DNA from: G020348385 sp964538085
GTDB taxonomy: Bacteria; Acidobacteriota; Aminicenantia; Aminicenantales; Aminicenantaceae
NCBI GenBank assembly: GCA_964538085.1
Contig: CAZIDF010000003.1
Coordinates: 124,001-188,000, forward strand
Direction of reading: 5' to 3'
Length of the DNA stretch: 64,000 nt
Shown: in pieces, positions 31,676 to 40,498 of the stretch
How the letters are laid out: the number at the start of each line of letters is the position of its first letter
Position numbering within the stretch: the first letter of the stretch is position 1
Translations under genes and position numbers: made by a program
The notes under the pieces: generated by a model
What the model saw: the letters and a program-made list of their open reading frames with translations, nothing else
The model's database searches: none
What the model was told of the DNA's origin: nothing

Positions 31676-32480
31676 GTATGGATTTCTCTTTTTAGGCGAT
31701 ATCATCGGGAGGCCGGGAAGACGGGCTCTCAAAAAGTTCTTGCCGGATCTTCTCGAAAAATACTCTCCTTCCCTCGTGGTCGCGAACGGAGAAAATGCCG
31801 CAGGTGGGATAGGGATCACTCCTGATATCTGTCGTCAACTTCTCGCACAAGTCGATGTGTTGACCTCCGGAAACCACATCTGGGACAAAAGAGACGCCGT
31901 CGAGTACCTGGATCAAGAACCACGGCTTCTTCGTCCGGCCAATTACCCATCTCCCAATCCTGGAAAAGGGGTTTATGTTTTTGAAACGAAAGAAGGATTT
32001 CATGTGGCTATCCTCAATCTTCAAGGAAGGGTTTTCATGGAGCCTGTCGATTGTCCGTTTCGAGCCGCAGACAGGGAACTTAAATTGCTGGAAGACCGGA
32101 ATCCCATCACTCTCGTTGATTTCCATGCCGAGGCTACATCGGAAAAACAAGCCATGGGATGGTATTTGGATGGACGGGTGGCGGTTGTGGTTGGAACACA
32201 CACTCATGTGCCCACGGCCGATGAAAAAATCCTCCCCCGAGGAACGGCTTTTATCACGGATGTGGGTATGGTCGGTGGATATGAATCAGTCATAGGCTTA
32301 AATAGGGATCAGGCCATACAGAGATTTTTGACCTCGCGGCCTCAGCGATTTGAACCGGAAAAACGAGGATTGATGTTTTCATCCGTTTATGTCGAAGTGG
32401 ACATAAAAACGAGGAAGGCGATATCCATCCAAAGAGTGATGTTTGTGGAGGATGTGAAGGAAGATGAATCTTACGGATAG
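31665..32480 (+). CDS. ymdB: YmdB-family metallophosphoesterase (TIGR00282)
   Basis: 271 residues. Metal-binding and active-site motifs are GDIIGRPGRRA, NGENAAGGIGI, SGNHIWDKRD, DFHAEATSEK and GTHTHVPTADE. The Bacillus homologue hydrolyses 2',3'-cyclic nucleotides and affects biofilm and stress regulation. The ymdB gene follows rny in many bacteria, as here, with an 11-base overlap. The ATG at 31665 gives a slightly longer N-terminus than a later methionine-free core, and the first strand begins at residue 5. Confidence 0.95.
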   Translation: MRDRYGFLFLGDIIGRPGRRALKKFLPDLLEKYSPSLVVANGENAAGGIGITPDICRQLLAQVDVLTSGNHIWDKRDAVEYLDQEPRLLRPANYPSPNPGKGVYVFETKEGFHVAILNLQGRVFMEPVDCPFRAADRELKLLEDRNPITLVDFHAEATSEKQAMGWYLDGRVAVVVGTHTHVPTADEKILPRGTAFITDVGMVGGYESVIGLNRDQAIQRFLTSRPQRFEPEKRGLMFSSVYVEVDIKTRKAISIQRVMFVEDVKEDESYG

Positions 32481-33792
32481 GCCAGAGAGGGTATACACTG
32501 TCTCTGAGATCACTCGCCAAATAAAGGCCGAACTGGAAAATATTTTCCATGTTGTCTGGGTAGAAGGAGAAATCGCCGATTTCAAACGGGCTCATTCCGG
32601 TCACCTGTACTTTACTTTGAAAGACGAGAAGAGCGCGCTCAATTGTGTTATGTGGCGTTCGAGCGCGGGGCGTGTGCCTTTTGAGCTTGAAAGCGGCCTG
32701 CAAGTTGTCAGCAAAGGACAGATATCTGTTTATGAACAGAGAGGTCAATATCAGCTCTATGTGGAGAGCATCGAACCGAAGGGTAAAGGGGCCCTTCAAC
32801 TTGCCTTCGAACAGCTGAGGGAAAAGCTGAAAAATGAAGGATTATTCGATCCGAGTTTGAAGAAAAAACTTCCTCTTCTTCCCAAGAAGGTCGGTGTCGT
32901 GACCTCTTCGCGGGGGGCGGCCATCATCGATATCATCAAGACTTTGGAAAGACGGTTCGCCCATCTCCACATCGTGATTTATCCGGTGAAGGTCCAGGGA
33001 GAAGGAGCGGGCGATGAAATCGTGGAGGGCATTGATTATTTGGGAAGCCGCACAGATATGGATGTCATCATCATCGGACGTGGGGGGGGATCTTTGGAGG
33101 ATCTCTGGGCATTCAACGAAGAGAAGGTCGCTCGCGCCATTTTCCGCTGTCCTGTTCCCATCATATCGGCAGTGGGTCATGAGATCGATTTTACCATCGC
33201 GGATTTTGTGGCCGACATAAGAGCATCCACGCCATCGGCGGCTGCGGAGATGGTCATTGAAAAGGAGCAAGCTCTACTAGACCGGATCGAAAATCTGGAA
33301 AAAAGAGTATTCCATCATATCCGATTTTTCATCCAGGTAAAAAAACATGAGGTGACCGAACTTATTCACCACCAGGCGTTCCAAAATTTTAAAGTCCGGC
33401 TATTCAATCTGATTCAGCAGGTCGATGAATTCGAAACCCGGGCAAGAGACGTGATCCATATTTTGATCCAGAGTATTATCCAATCCAAATCGAGAGTTGA
33501 CCTTGCGCAAGAAAAAATGTCTTCTGCCATGAAAAGAATCCTGCAGAATCTTCTCGGCAAATGGGAACTGTTATCCACTGAGCTGGACAATCTCAGTCCT
33601 CTGAATATTCTCAAAAAGGGATACACGCTTTGCTGGAAAGATGCCAAACCGAAGCTCGTTCAAAAGGTGGAGGACATCCATGAAGGGGACGAAGTGACGG
33701 TTGCCTTTTTCAAGGGTGAATTCATGGCCCAAGTCAGAAGGGTCGACAAAAGTCGGCTCATCGAATCCCGCTTTCAAAAACAAGAGGAATGA
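32464..33792 (+). CDS. xseA: Exodeoxyribonuclease VII large subunit
   Basis: 442 residues. An N-terminal OB fold (VWVEGEIADFKRAHSGHLYF) is followed by the catalytic core with the GRGGGSLEDLWAFN motif and EIDFTIADFVADIRASTPSAAAE, then a helical C-terminus that forms the long coiled-coil stalk for XseB. It degrades single-stranded DNA from both ends. It starts 17 bases inside ymdB, and xseB follows after 16 bases, so both subunits come from one transcript. Confidence 0.97.
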   Translation: MNLTDRPERVYTVSEITRQIKAELENIFHVVWVEGEIADFKRAHSGHLYFTLKDEKSALNCVMWRSSAGRVPFELESGLQVVSKGQISVYEQRGQYQLYVESIEPKGKGALQLAFEQLREKLKNEGLFDPSLKKKLPLLPKKVGVVTSSRGAAIIDIIKTLERRFAHLHIVIYPVKVQGEGAGDEIVEGIDYLGSRTDMDVIIIGRGGGSLEDLWAFNEEKVARAIFRCPVPIISAVGHEIDFTIADFVADIRASTPSAAAEMVIEKEQALLDRIENLEKRVFHHIRFFIQVKKHEVTELIHHQAFQNFKVRLFNLIQQVDEFETRARDVIHILIQSIIQSKSRVDLAQEKMSSAMKRILQNLLGKWELLSTELDNLSPLNILKKGYTLCWKDAKPKLVQKVEDIHEGDEVTVAFFKGEFMAQVRRVDKSRLIESRFQKQEE

Positions 33793-33808
33793 ATGGGATG
33801 GAGGAATT

Positions 33809-34102
33809 ATGAGCGAACAGAGTTTTGAAAAAGCTTTGACTGAATTGGAAGATATCGTGGAAAAGCTGGAAAAAGAAGGACTCGCTTTGAATGAGTCTTT
33901 GGCCCTTTTTGAAAAGGGTGTTAAATTGGCGCGATTTTTGCGCGGAGAATTGGGCAAAGCTGAGAAAAAAGTCGGCATCCTTCTCAAGGATGAAAAGGGG
34001 GTAGTAAAGGAAGAGCCATTCGAGCTCGCCGAGGCGGAAGGAAAACCCTCGAAAAAAGAAGATCCTCCCGATTCCGAAAACGACGACAGCCTCCCCTTTT
34101 GA
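33809..34102 (+). CDS. xseB: Exodeoxyribonuclease VII small subunit
   Basis: 97 residues. The family core SFEKALTELEDIVEKLEKEG and SLALFEKGVKLARFLRGELG makes a helical hairpin that wraps the XseA stalk. A charged tail rich in Glu, Lys and Asp ends in DDSLPF, a motif often seen at the ends of SSB-like partners and of many XseB proteins. The ATG at 33809 follows GGAGG by four bases; the frame is open further up but without homology. Confidence 0.95.
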   Translation: MSEQSFEKALTELEDIVEKLEKEGLALNESLALFEKGVKLARFLRGELGKAEKKVGILLKDEKGVVKEEPFELAEAEGKPSKKEDPPDSENDDSLPF

Positions 34103-34155
34103 TGTGATGAACATTCAAGAGTAACTTCGAGCTTATTGGATTTGAAACAAGAAAA

Positions 34156-36045
34156 ATGAATAGGATATTAGACAAAATAGCCGGTCCGGAAGATGTCAAG
34201 AAATTGACGTCGAAAGAACTCAACAATCTGGCGGCAGAAATCAGAAAATTGATCCTGGAGACTGTTTCTGAAACAGGGGGACACCTTTCGCCTAACCTCG
34301 GAGTTGTGGAGATCACGTTAGCCTTGAATTATGTGTTCGAACCTCCGAGAGACAAAATTATTTGGGATGTGGGACACCAGTGTTACGCACACAAGATACT
34401 GACAGGGAGAAAGGACAGATTCCATACGCTTCGGCAGTTAGATGGATTGCACGGATTCCCCTGCCGGAATGAAAGCGAGTATGACGTTTATAACACGGGA
34501 CACGCATCCACCGCTCTCTCGGCTGCAATGGGAATATCCGTTGCTCGAGATAAGAATGCTGATGATTACCAGGTCGTGGCCGTTGTCGGCGACGGAAGCT
34601 TGACAGGAGGAATGGCCTGGGAAGCGCTGAACCAGATCGGCCATCATCGTGAAAAACTTATCATCGTCCTCAATTACAATGAGATGTCTATCTCCCCGAA
34701 TGTGGGAGCTCTCTCCAAGTATCTATCCTATCTTGTGTCGGGCCAACATTATCTCCGTATCAAGGATCACGTCAAGTCCATCTTGAAACTTATCCCGGCC
34801 GTCGGCAAGCCGATGATAAAGGTTGCCAAAGCTGTGGAAGAAGCTTTTAAAAAAGTATTTTTTCCTGGCTTGGTATTCGAGGAACTGGGAATTCGGTACA
34901 TCGGTCCTGTGCAAGGACACAGTCTGGGATCCTTGATCGAGGTATTCGAGGATGCCAAAAACCATGCCGGTCCCGTTTTGATCCATTGTGTCACTAAAAA
35001 GGGAAAAGGCTATCAGCCAGCTCAGAGCAACCCCTCGCAATATCACAGTGCATCTCCGTTCGATGTCAAGACAGGGGAAACAAAAAACAAAGATAAAAGG
35101 CCCACATACTCATCTATTTTTGGAAAAACCATGCTGGACATTGCCGAAAAAGATGAAAAGGTTATGGCCATCACAGCCGCCATGCCAGAAGGAACCGGAT
35201 TAAAGCCTTTTGCGGATAAATATCCGGACAGGTTTTTTGATGTGGGGATAGCCGAACAACATGCCGTCGATTTTGCAACGGGCTTGGCTTTAGGTGGATA
35301 TAAGCCTATTGTCGCCATCTACTCAACGTTTCTCCAGAGGGCTTATGATCAACTGTACCATGATGTGTGTTTGATGGATATCCCGATCGTTTTTGCCCTG
35401 GATCGTGCCGGAATCGTTCCCGATGATGGACCTACTCATCAGGGGATCAATGATATCGTTTATCTCGGACATCTGCCGAACATGATCGTCATGGCGCCCA
35501 AGGATGAAAACGAATTGCAGCACATGCTTCATTCAGCCCTTTCTTATGATCACCCAACTGCCATCCGTTTTCCGAAAGGCAAAGCTTATGGGGTCGTGTT
35601 GGATAAATCCCCCAAAGAAATCCCGCTCGGAAAAAGTGAAATCGTCAAAAAAGGAAAAGATTTGCTCCTCGCTTTTGGTAGCATGGTGTATCCATGCTTG
35701 GAAGCCGCCAACCGACTCGAAGAAGAGGGGATCAGTCTGGCTGTGGTGAATGCTCGATTTGCCAAACCTCTGGACGAAGGTTTGATCCTCGATTTTGCCC
35801 GTTCTGGAAATGTCATCATCACGGCAGAGGAAGCCGTGAAAAGGGGAGGATTCGGCAGTATGGTTCGCTCTTTTCTGGATGAGCACGAGATGTACGACAT
35901 CCGATTTAAAAATATCGGGATCCCCGTCGAGATTTATCCGATGGGCAAGACCGAACAGATTAAAAAGATTTTTGGCCTCGATGTGGAAGGCCTCGTAAAA
36001 GAAATAAAGAATTTTTATAGAATGAAAAGTGAGAAAAAAAAATGA
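34156..36045 (+). CDS. dxs: 1-deoxy-D-xylulose-5-phosphate synthase
   Basis: First enzyme of the MEP isoprenoid pathway; joins pyruvate and glyceraldehyde-3-phosphate using thiamine diphosphate. The 629 residues include the cofactor motif GDGSLTGGMAWEALN, the catalytic-site H in GHASTALSAAMG, the transketolase-type EQHAVDFATGLA and DRAGIVPDDGPTHQG. dxs next to xseB and tlyA is a common arrangement. No Shine-Dalgarno precedes the ATG, which lies 53 bases after xseB. Confidence 0.98.
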   Translation: MNRILDKIAGPEDVKKLTSKELNNLAAEIRKLILETVSETGGHLSPNLGVVEITLALNYVFEPPRDKIIWDVGHQCYAHKILTGRKDRFHTLRQLDGLHGFPCRNESEYDVYNTGHASTALSAAMGISVARDKNADDYQVVAVVGDGSLTGGMAWEALNQIGHHREKLIIVLNYNEMSISPNVGALSKYLSYLVSGQHYLRIKDHVKSILKLIPAVGKPMIKVAKAVEEAFKKVFFPGLVFEELGIRYIGPVQGHSLGSLIEVFEDAKNHAGPVLIHCVTKKGKGYQPAQSNPSQYHSASPFDVKTGETKNKDKRPTYSSIFGKTMLDIAEKDEKVMAITAAMPEGTGLKPFADKYPDRFFDVGIAEQHAVDFATGLALGGYKPIVAIYSTFLQRAYDQLYHDVCLMDIPIVFALDRAGIVPDDGPTHQGINDIVYLGHLPNMIVMAPKDENELQHMLHSALSYDHPTAIRFPKGKAYGVVLDKSPKEIPLGKSEIVKKGKDLLLAFGSMVYPCLEAANRLEEEGISLAVVNARFAKPLDEGLILDFARSGNVIITAEEAVKRGGFGSMVRSFLDEHEMYDIRFKNIGIPVEIYPMGKTEQIKKIFGLDVEGLVKEIKNFYRMKSEKKK

Positions 36046-36132
36046 TACTGCCCCTCCGAGTTCGTCGATATAGCAGAAAAAGGCAATGATAATACGGAGA
36101 TAACGTCTGGGCGTGAAAATGTTGGGGGAGGG

Positions 36133-36921
36133 ATGAAAGAAAGGGCGGATAAAATCGTTGTGGATAGGGGTTTGGCGGAAAGCCGCCAGAAAGCACAGGC
36201 CTTGATCATGGCCGGGCGTGTTTTTTCCGGTGGGCTCAGGATCGAAAAACCTGGACAGAAGCTGAATTCCGGACAAGACATCCTTTTGAAGGGAAAAATG
36301 CCTTTTGTAGGCCGGGGGGGGATTAAGCTGGCTGAGGTGTTGGATGCTCTGGGTGTTTCTGTTGCCGGGAAAATCGCTGCGGATCTGGGTTCGTCCACGG
36401 GAGGATTCACCGATTGTCTTCTCCAAAAGGGAGCTCAAAAAGTCTTTGCGGTGGATGTGGATACGAGACAATTGGATAGCCGTTTGAGAGAAGATCCCCG
36501 TGTGGTGTTGATCGCAAAAAATGCCCGCTATCTGGAGAAGGATGATTTTTCGGTTTCCTTGGACGTCATCACTGTCGACCTTTCTTTTATCTCTGTTCTC
36601 AAAGTTCTTCCCGCGATCAAAAACTTCATCGGGAATGGCATGTTGGTGGCATTGATAAAACCTCAGTTCGAGGTAGGTAAAGGCCAGGTGGGGAAAAAAG
36701 GCGTGGTTCGTGATCCTCTTCAGCATGAAGAGGTATTGACCAAGATGGTCAAGGGGGCGGAAGAGCTTGGATTCCACACTCTTGGATTGGTCAGATCGCC
36801 TATCCGGGGTCAAAAAGGAAATCAGGAATTTTTTATGCTCTGGTCGACCCAAAAACCGACTCTGGAGCCCGACCGAATACGAGCATTAGTCAAGGAGGCT
36901 GTCTGGAATGAGAAAAATTGA
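36133..36921 (+). CDS. tlyA: TlyA-family S4-domain rRNA (2'-O-ribose) methyltransferase
   Basis: 262 residues. The N-terminal S4 RNA-binding domain (ADKIVVDRGLAESRQKAQ, 5-65) is followed by an FtsJ-like SAM methyltransferase with ADLGSSTGGFTDCLLQKGA. In mycobacteria TlyA methylates 16S and 23S rRNA riboses; family members were earlier annotated as hemolysin A. The dxs-tlyA-nadK order is conserved in many bacteria. GGGGGAGGG lies immediately before the ATG. The last 14 bases overlap nadK. Confidence 0.95.
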   Translation: MKERADKIVVDRGLAESRQKAQALIMAGRVFSGGLRIEKPGQKLNSGQDILLKGKMPFVGRGGIKLAEVLDALGVSVAGKIAADLGSSTGGFTDCLLQKGAQKVFAVDVDTRQLDSRLREDPRVVLIAKNARYLEKDDFSVSLDVITVDLSFISVLKVLPAIKNFIGNGMLVALIKPQFEVGKGQVGKKGVVRDPLQHEEVLTKMVKGAEELGFHTLGLVRSPIRGQKGNQEFFMLWSTQKPTLEPDRIRALVKEAVWNEKN

Positions 36922-37753
36922 TCATGTTGGATTTGTCATCAAAGCCCATGCCCCAGAAGTGCAAAACATACTTGAGGAACTCATCCGGTATTTTGCCGAG
37001 AAGGAAATTGCCTGTGTTTTAGAAGAGGTTGCGGCGGAAAAGCTGGGAAGGAACGATGGTGTGAAAAGGGAGGAAATTCCTGCAAAGGTCGATCTTATCG
37101 TTGTCCTTGGCGGGGATGGAACGCTGTTGAGTATCGCGCATTTGGCTGCCCAGAAAGAAGTGCCTGTTATCGGGATCAATTTGGGTGCCCTTGGATTTTT
37201 AACGGAAGTCCCTCAAAATGAAATGTTTTTAGCCTTAGATTCCTACTTGGACGGGAACGATAAAATCGTGAGCCAAAGACTGATGTTGCGGGCAAAAACA
37301 GAAAAGAAATCCTATTATAGCCTGAATGATGTGGTGATAAATAAAGGCGCACTGTCCCGCATGATACGGTGTGCGATCTGGATCGATGGGGAAGAGATCG
37401 CGATGACAAAAGCGGATGGTTTGATCATATCGACCCCGACAGGTTCCACGGCATATTCTATGTCAGCAGGGGGCCCGATCATTCAACCCTACATACCCGC
37501 TATCATACTTACTCCGATCTGCCCCCACACTTTGTCTTTTCGGCCTATGGTCATCTCGTCCGAGTCCGAAGTGAAAGTGCAACTTCTGACGGAAGGAGAG
37601 GAGGTCTACCTTACTATCGATGGTCAGAGGGGAGAGTTGATGACAAAAGGTGATACGGTGACCGTTTGTCAAAGCGGGCTCAGGCTTCAACTGGTATCCT
37701 CTCCTCAGAGGAATTTTTACGACCTATTGAAGGAAAAGCTCCGCTGGGGTTAG
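36908..37753 (+). CDS. nadK: NAD kinase
   Basis: 281 residues. Phosphorylates NAD to NADP. The family motifs GGDGTLLSIAH (with the catalytic aspartate), NLGALGFLTEV, LNDVVINKGA and TPTGSTAYSMSAGGPI are intact. AAGGAGG lies nine bases before the ATG, inside the end of tlyA. It ends the long + strand block; glgA starts 162 bases later behind its own promoter. A perfect hairpin TCCGAC-AAT-GTCGGA lies just after the stop at 37778-37792, without a T-run. Confidence 0.97.
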   Translation: MRKIDHVGFVIKAHAPEVQNILEELIRYFAEKEIACVLEEVAAEKLGRNDGVKREEIPAKVDLIVVLGGDGTLLSIAHLAAQKEVPVIGINLGALGFLTEVPQNEMFLALDSYLDGNDKIVSQRLMLRAKTEKKSYYSLNDVVINKGALSRMIRCAIWIDGEEIAMTKADGLIISTPTGSTAYSMSAGGPIIQPYIPAIILTPICPHTLSFRPMVISSESEVKVQLLTEGEEVYLTIDGQRGELMTKGDTVTVCQSGLRLQLVSSPQRNFYDLLKEKLRWG

Positions 37754-37875
37754 CTAAAGCTCAATACATCCTCAGCGTCCGACAATGTCGGATTCCCTCG
37801 AAGAACATCTGAAAAAGCCTAAATCTTTGATGTCGATCGGACATATGCAAATATCTTTTACGAGAAGAGAGGCGT

Positions 37876-37904
37876 TTGACTTTTGGAGGGGGGGAGATTA
37901 TGAT
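37876..37904 (+). promoter_or_regulatory. Sigma-70-type promoter of glgA
   Basis: TTGACT, a 17-base spacer containing a run of seven G, and TATGAT (37899-37904). Predicted transcription start is near 37911, about five bases before the glgA ATG. The spacer also resembles a Shine-Dalgarno (GGAGG) for an out-of-frame ATG at 37900, which I consider accidental. Confidence 0.58.
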
Positions 37905-37915
37905 GATTTTCCCTG

Positions 37916-39400
37916 ATGGAAAAGAATCTGAGGGTGGCTTTTGTTTCGGCCGAGGTGTCTCCCTACGCAAAATTGGGGGAGATGGCTGATGTGGCCTATT
38001 CTCTTCCTAAACATCTTTCCTCTCTCGGAATGGGCATTTCTCTTTTCATGCCCAGATACCGGAGGCCAGAAATCGATTCTTTGCCGATGGAATTGATCAT
38101 GCCCAACCTACCTGTCTATTTAGGAGAAAGAAGAGTCAAAGCGCGCGTATTCAAAGCAGAACAGGGCAAGTATGACATCTATTTCATTGACAATCCAAAA
38201 TATTTCTGGAGAGATCAGATATACGGGACAGGCGCAGGAGCATATCTCGATAATGATGAAAGGTTCATCTTCTTCAATCGGGCTGTTTTAGAATTTTTGT
38301 TCAAGAGAAAAATGGAGACCGATGTCATCCACTGCAACAATTGGCCCACAGCTCTTATCCCGGTTTTTCTTAAAACTCACTATTCCAAAAGAAGAATTTT
38401 CCGCAACACGTCCACCGTTTTAACCCTTCATAACATTGCATACCAAGGAGAATTTCCTCCCGATTCATTGATGAATACAGGGCTTAACTTGCAATATTTC
38501 ACCTCTCATCACTTGTCCCTTAACGGAAAATTCAATTTTCTCAAAGCTGGGATTATGTATGCTGACGTTCTCAATACAGTCAGTTCCACCTACAGAAGGG
38601 AGATTCTCACAAAAAAACACGGTCTCGGCCTGGAAGAAATCCTGAGCCGTCGTAGAAATGTCTTTTTCAGCATACGCAATGGGATAGATTATGAGATTTG
38701 GGATCCAAAAACAGACCCTTTTATCGCTGCCAATTATTCCTATTCGAACCTCGATGCAAAAAAAACATGTAAGAAGGATTTGATCAAAGAATTTGGCCTC
38801 TCTATCTCCACAAAAACTCCCGTCATCGGAATCGTTTCCTATATGAGAACACATAAAGGTTTTGACATTCTCCTTGAAGCTATGGATGAGCTTGTCCGAT
38901 GGGATATGGCTTTGGTTATTCTCGGACAGGGTGAGGAGCAGTATGAAAATCAACTCATCGATATACAGAGAAAATATCCGAACAAAGTTGCGGTTCGATT
39001 AGAGATGAATCCTACATTGTCCCACAAAATTGTAGCAGGGGCGGATATATTCCTGATTCCTTCCTTGTATGAACCTTGCGGGTTGAATCAACTCTACAGT
39101 TTCCGCTATGCCACGGTGCCTGTGGTGCGTGGAACTGGGGGGCTCGAAGAGACAGTCCGTCCTTTCTTCGAGGAAAAATCGAGGGGCAATGGCTTTGTGT
39201 TCGAGGAGTATTCTTCATCTGCTCTGCTCGAGGCTTTAAAAGAGGCTTTGATGTATTACAAAAATCCTGCTGTTTGGAAAAAAATTCTGCTTCAGGGGAT
39301 GCGAGAAAATTTTTCCTGGAAGAGTGCTGCCAAAAGGTATGCCAACCTCTATCAGAGGGCGTTAGAAATAAAGAGAGGAGGACAAATAGGACAGCTATGA
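37916..39400 (+). CDS. glgA: Glycogen/starch synthase (GT5)
   Basis: 494 residues. Transfers glucose from ADP-glucose (or UDP-glucose) to alpha-1,4-glucan. The N-terminal GT5 domain begins VAFVSAEVSPYAKLGEMADV; the usual K-x-G-G nucleotide-sugar loop is KLGE here. LHNIAYQGEFP, NGIDYEIWDP and the C-terminal GT-B half with LIPSLYEPCGLNQLYSFRYATVP and GTGGLEETV are standard. An in-frame stop at 37904 limits the start to the ATG at 37916 (or CTG 37913). No Shine-Dalgarno is at a proper distance and the promoter lies immediately upstream. The stop overlaps trxB by four bases. Confidence 0.94.
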   Translation: MEKNLRVAFVSAEVSPYAKLGEMADVAYSLPKHLSSLGMGISLFMPRYRRPEIDSLPMELIMPNLPVYLGERRVKARVFKAEQGKYDIYFIDNPKYFWRDQIYGTGAGAYLDNDERFIFFNRAVLEFLFKRKMETDVIHCNNWPTALIPVFLKTHYSKRRIFRNTSTVLTLHNIAYQGEFPPDSLMNTGLNLQYFTSHHLSLNGKFNFLKAGIMYADVLNTVSSTYRREILTKKHGLGLEEILSRRRNVFFSIRNGIDYEIWDPKTDPFIAANYSYSNLDAKKTCKKDLIKEFGLSISTKTPVIGIVSYMRTHKGFDILLEAMDELVRWDMALVILGQGEEQYENQLIDIQRKYPNKVAVRLEMNPTLSHKIVAGADIFLIPSLYEPCGLNQLYSFRYATVPVVRGTGGLEETVRPFFEEKSRGNGFVFEEYSSSALLEALKEALMYYKNPAVWKKILLQGMRENFSWKSAAKRYANLYQRALEIKRGGQIGQL

Positions 39401-40317
39401 ATGAAATGAACGATGTTATCATCATCGGGGCAGGGCCTGCCGGTTTGGCTGCTGCCATATACACGGGTCGAGCAAGGCTCGATACGCTCCTTCTCGAAAA
39501 GGCTACGCCAGGCGGTCAAATTCTTCTCACGGACTTTATCGAGAACTATCCTGGGTTTGCCGAAGGCATCGCTCCCTTCCAACTTATGGAGAATATGCGC
39601 AAACAAGCCGAAAGATTCGGGGCAAAAATCGCGATAGAAGAGGTCCTAGAAGTCCGGGATGAGGAAACACATTGGCAGATTCGGGGAAGCAGAGAGGAAT
39701 ACAGGTCCAAAGCCATTCTTGTCGCTACAGGCTCCGATCACCGTAAATTGGGCATACAAGGAGAAGAACGTTTGACAGGACGGGGAGTTTCCTTTTGTGC
39801 CACCTGCGATGGGGCTTTTTTTCAAAACAAAGCTGTGGCGGTAGTCGGCGGAGGAAATTGGGCTTTGACCGAAGCGCTATTCCTGACGAGATTTTGCCGT
39901 GAGGTTAAGATCATTCACCGTCGTGATCAACTTCGTGCCGAGAGGATCCTGCAAGAAAGGGCCTTCGATAATCCCAAGATCCAAGTGCTCTGGGACACGG
40001 TTGTGGATAAAATTAACGGCGAAAAGAATCTTAAATCTATCATAATTCATAATGTAAAAGACAAAAAGGTCTCTCAGTTAGAGCTTGAAGGATTGTTTAT
40101 TTCTATAGGGACAGTGCCGAATAACAGGCTTGTGAGCCACTTGGTCGAGCTAAACGAATGGGGAGAGATTCAAGTCGGGAAGGACATGACCACAGGGCAG
40201 AAAGGGCTTTTTGCAGCAGGGGATGTGACCGATGCTTGTCCCGAACAAATGGCAACGGCCGTGGGGACAGGAGTAGCCGCGGCTATCGCCATAACCGAAT
40301 ACCTGAATTATTTATAA
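39397..40317 (+). CDS. trxB: Thioredoxin reductase (NADPH)
   Basis: 306 residues. FAD motif IIGAGPAGLAAAIYTGRA at the N-terminus, redox-active CATC (in SFCATCDGAFFQNK, about residue 136), NADPH motif VGGGNWALTEA and the C-terminal FAGDVTD-like AAGDVTDACPEQMATAVGTG. It reduces thioredoxin. The frame is open for 321 bases further up, inside glgA, but homology begins at the ATG at 39397, which overlaps the glgA TGA. Pairing with glgA is probably not functional. Confidence 0.96.
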   Translation: MNEMNDVIIIGAGPAGLAAAIYTGRARLDTLLLEKATPGGQILLTDFIENYPGFAEGIAPFQLMENMRKQAERFGAKIAIEEVLEVRDEETHWQIRGSREEYRSKAILVATGSDHRKLGIQGEERLTGRGVSFCATCDGAFFQNKAVAVVGGGNWALTEALFLTRFCREVKIIHRRDQLRAERILQERAFDNPKIQVLWDTVVDKINGEKNLKSIIIHNVKDKKVSQLELEGLFISIGTVPNNRLVSHLVELNEWGEIQVGKDMTTGQKGLFAAGDVTDACPEQMATAVGTGVAAAIAITEYLNYL

Positions 40318-40498
40318 AAATTATCGATGCCAACCCACCCCACCCCTGCGTTAAAGGTATATATGTAGTCATAAAATTGTATTCTTGTGAAGGAATAATT
40401 GTATCGAGAAATTTAACCCTTCGGGCGAACCAAAATTGCAGGGCGGAGTGGAGGGTTTTGTTCCGTAAATAATCCAGGTGAAACAATATGTGACGCAA
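40318..40498. other. Convergent intergenic region with inverted repeats
   Basis: 181 bases between trxB and lpxD, both ending here. It contains AACCCT (40415-40420) and AGGGTT (40452-40457) as an inverted repeat around a GC-rich core, plus a small CCC-TTC-GGG stem inside. The arrangement could act as a bidirectional terminator or belong to an intergenic repeat family. I see no gene. Confidence 0.35.

Noticed and set aside
39076..39396. Long N-terminal extension of thioredoxin reductase
   Set aside because: The extra 107 codons lie inside glgA in another frame and have no homology; trxB starts at the ATG overlapping the glgA stop.
40283..40498. 71-codon minus-strand frame between trxB and lpxD
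   Set aside because: It partly overlaps trxB and spans a likely repeat or terminator region; no ribosome site or family.
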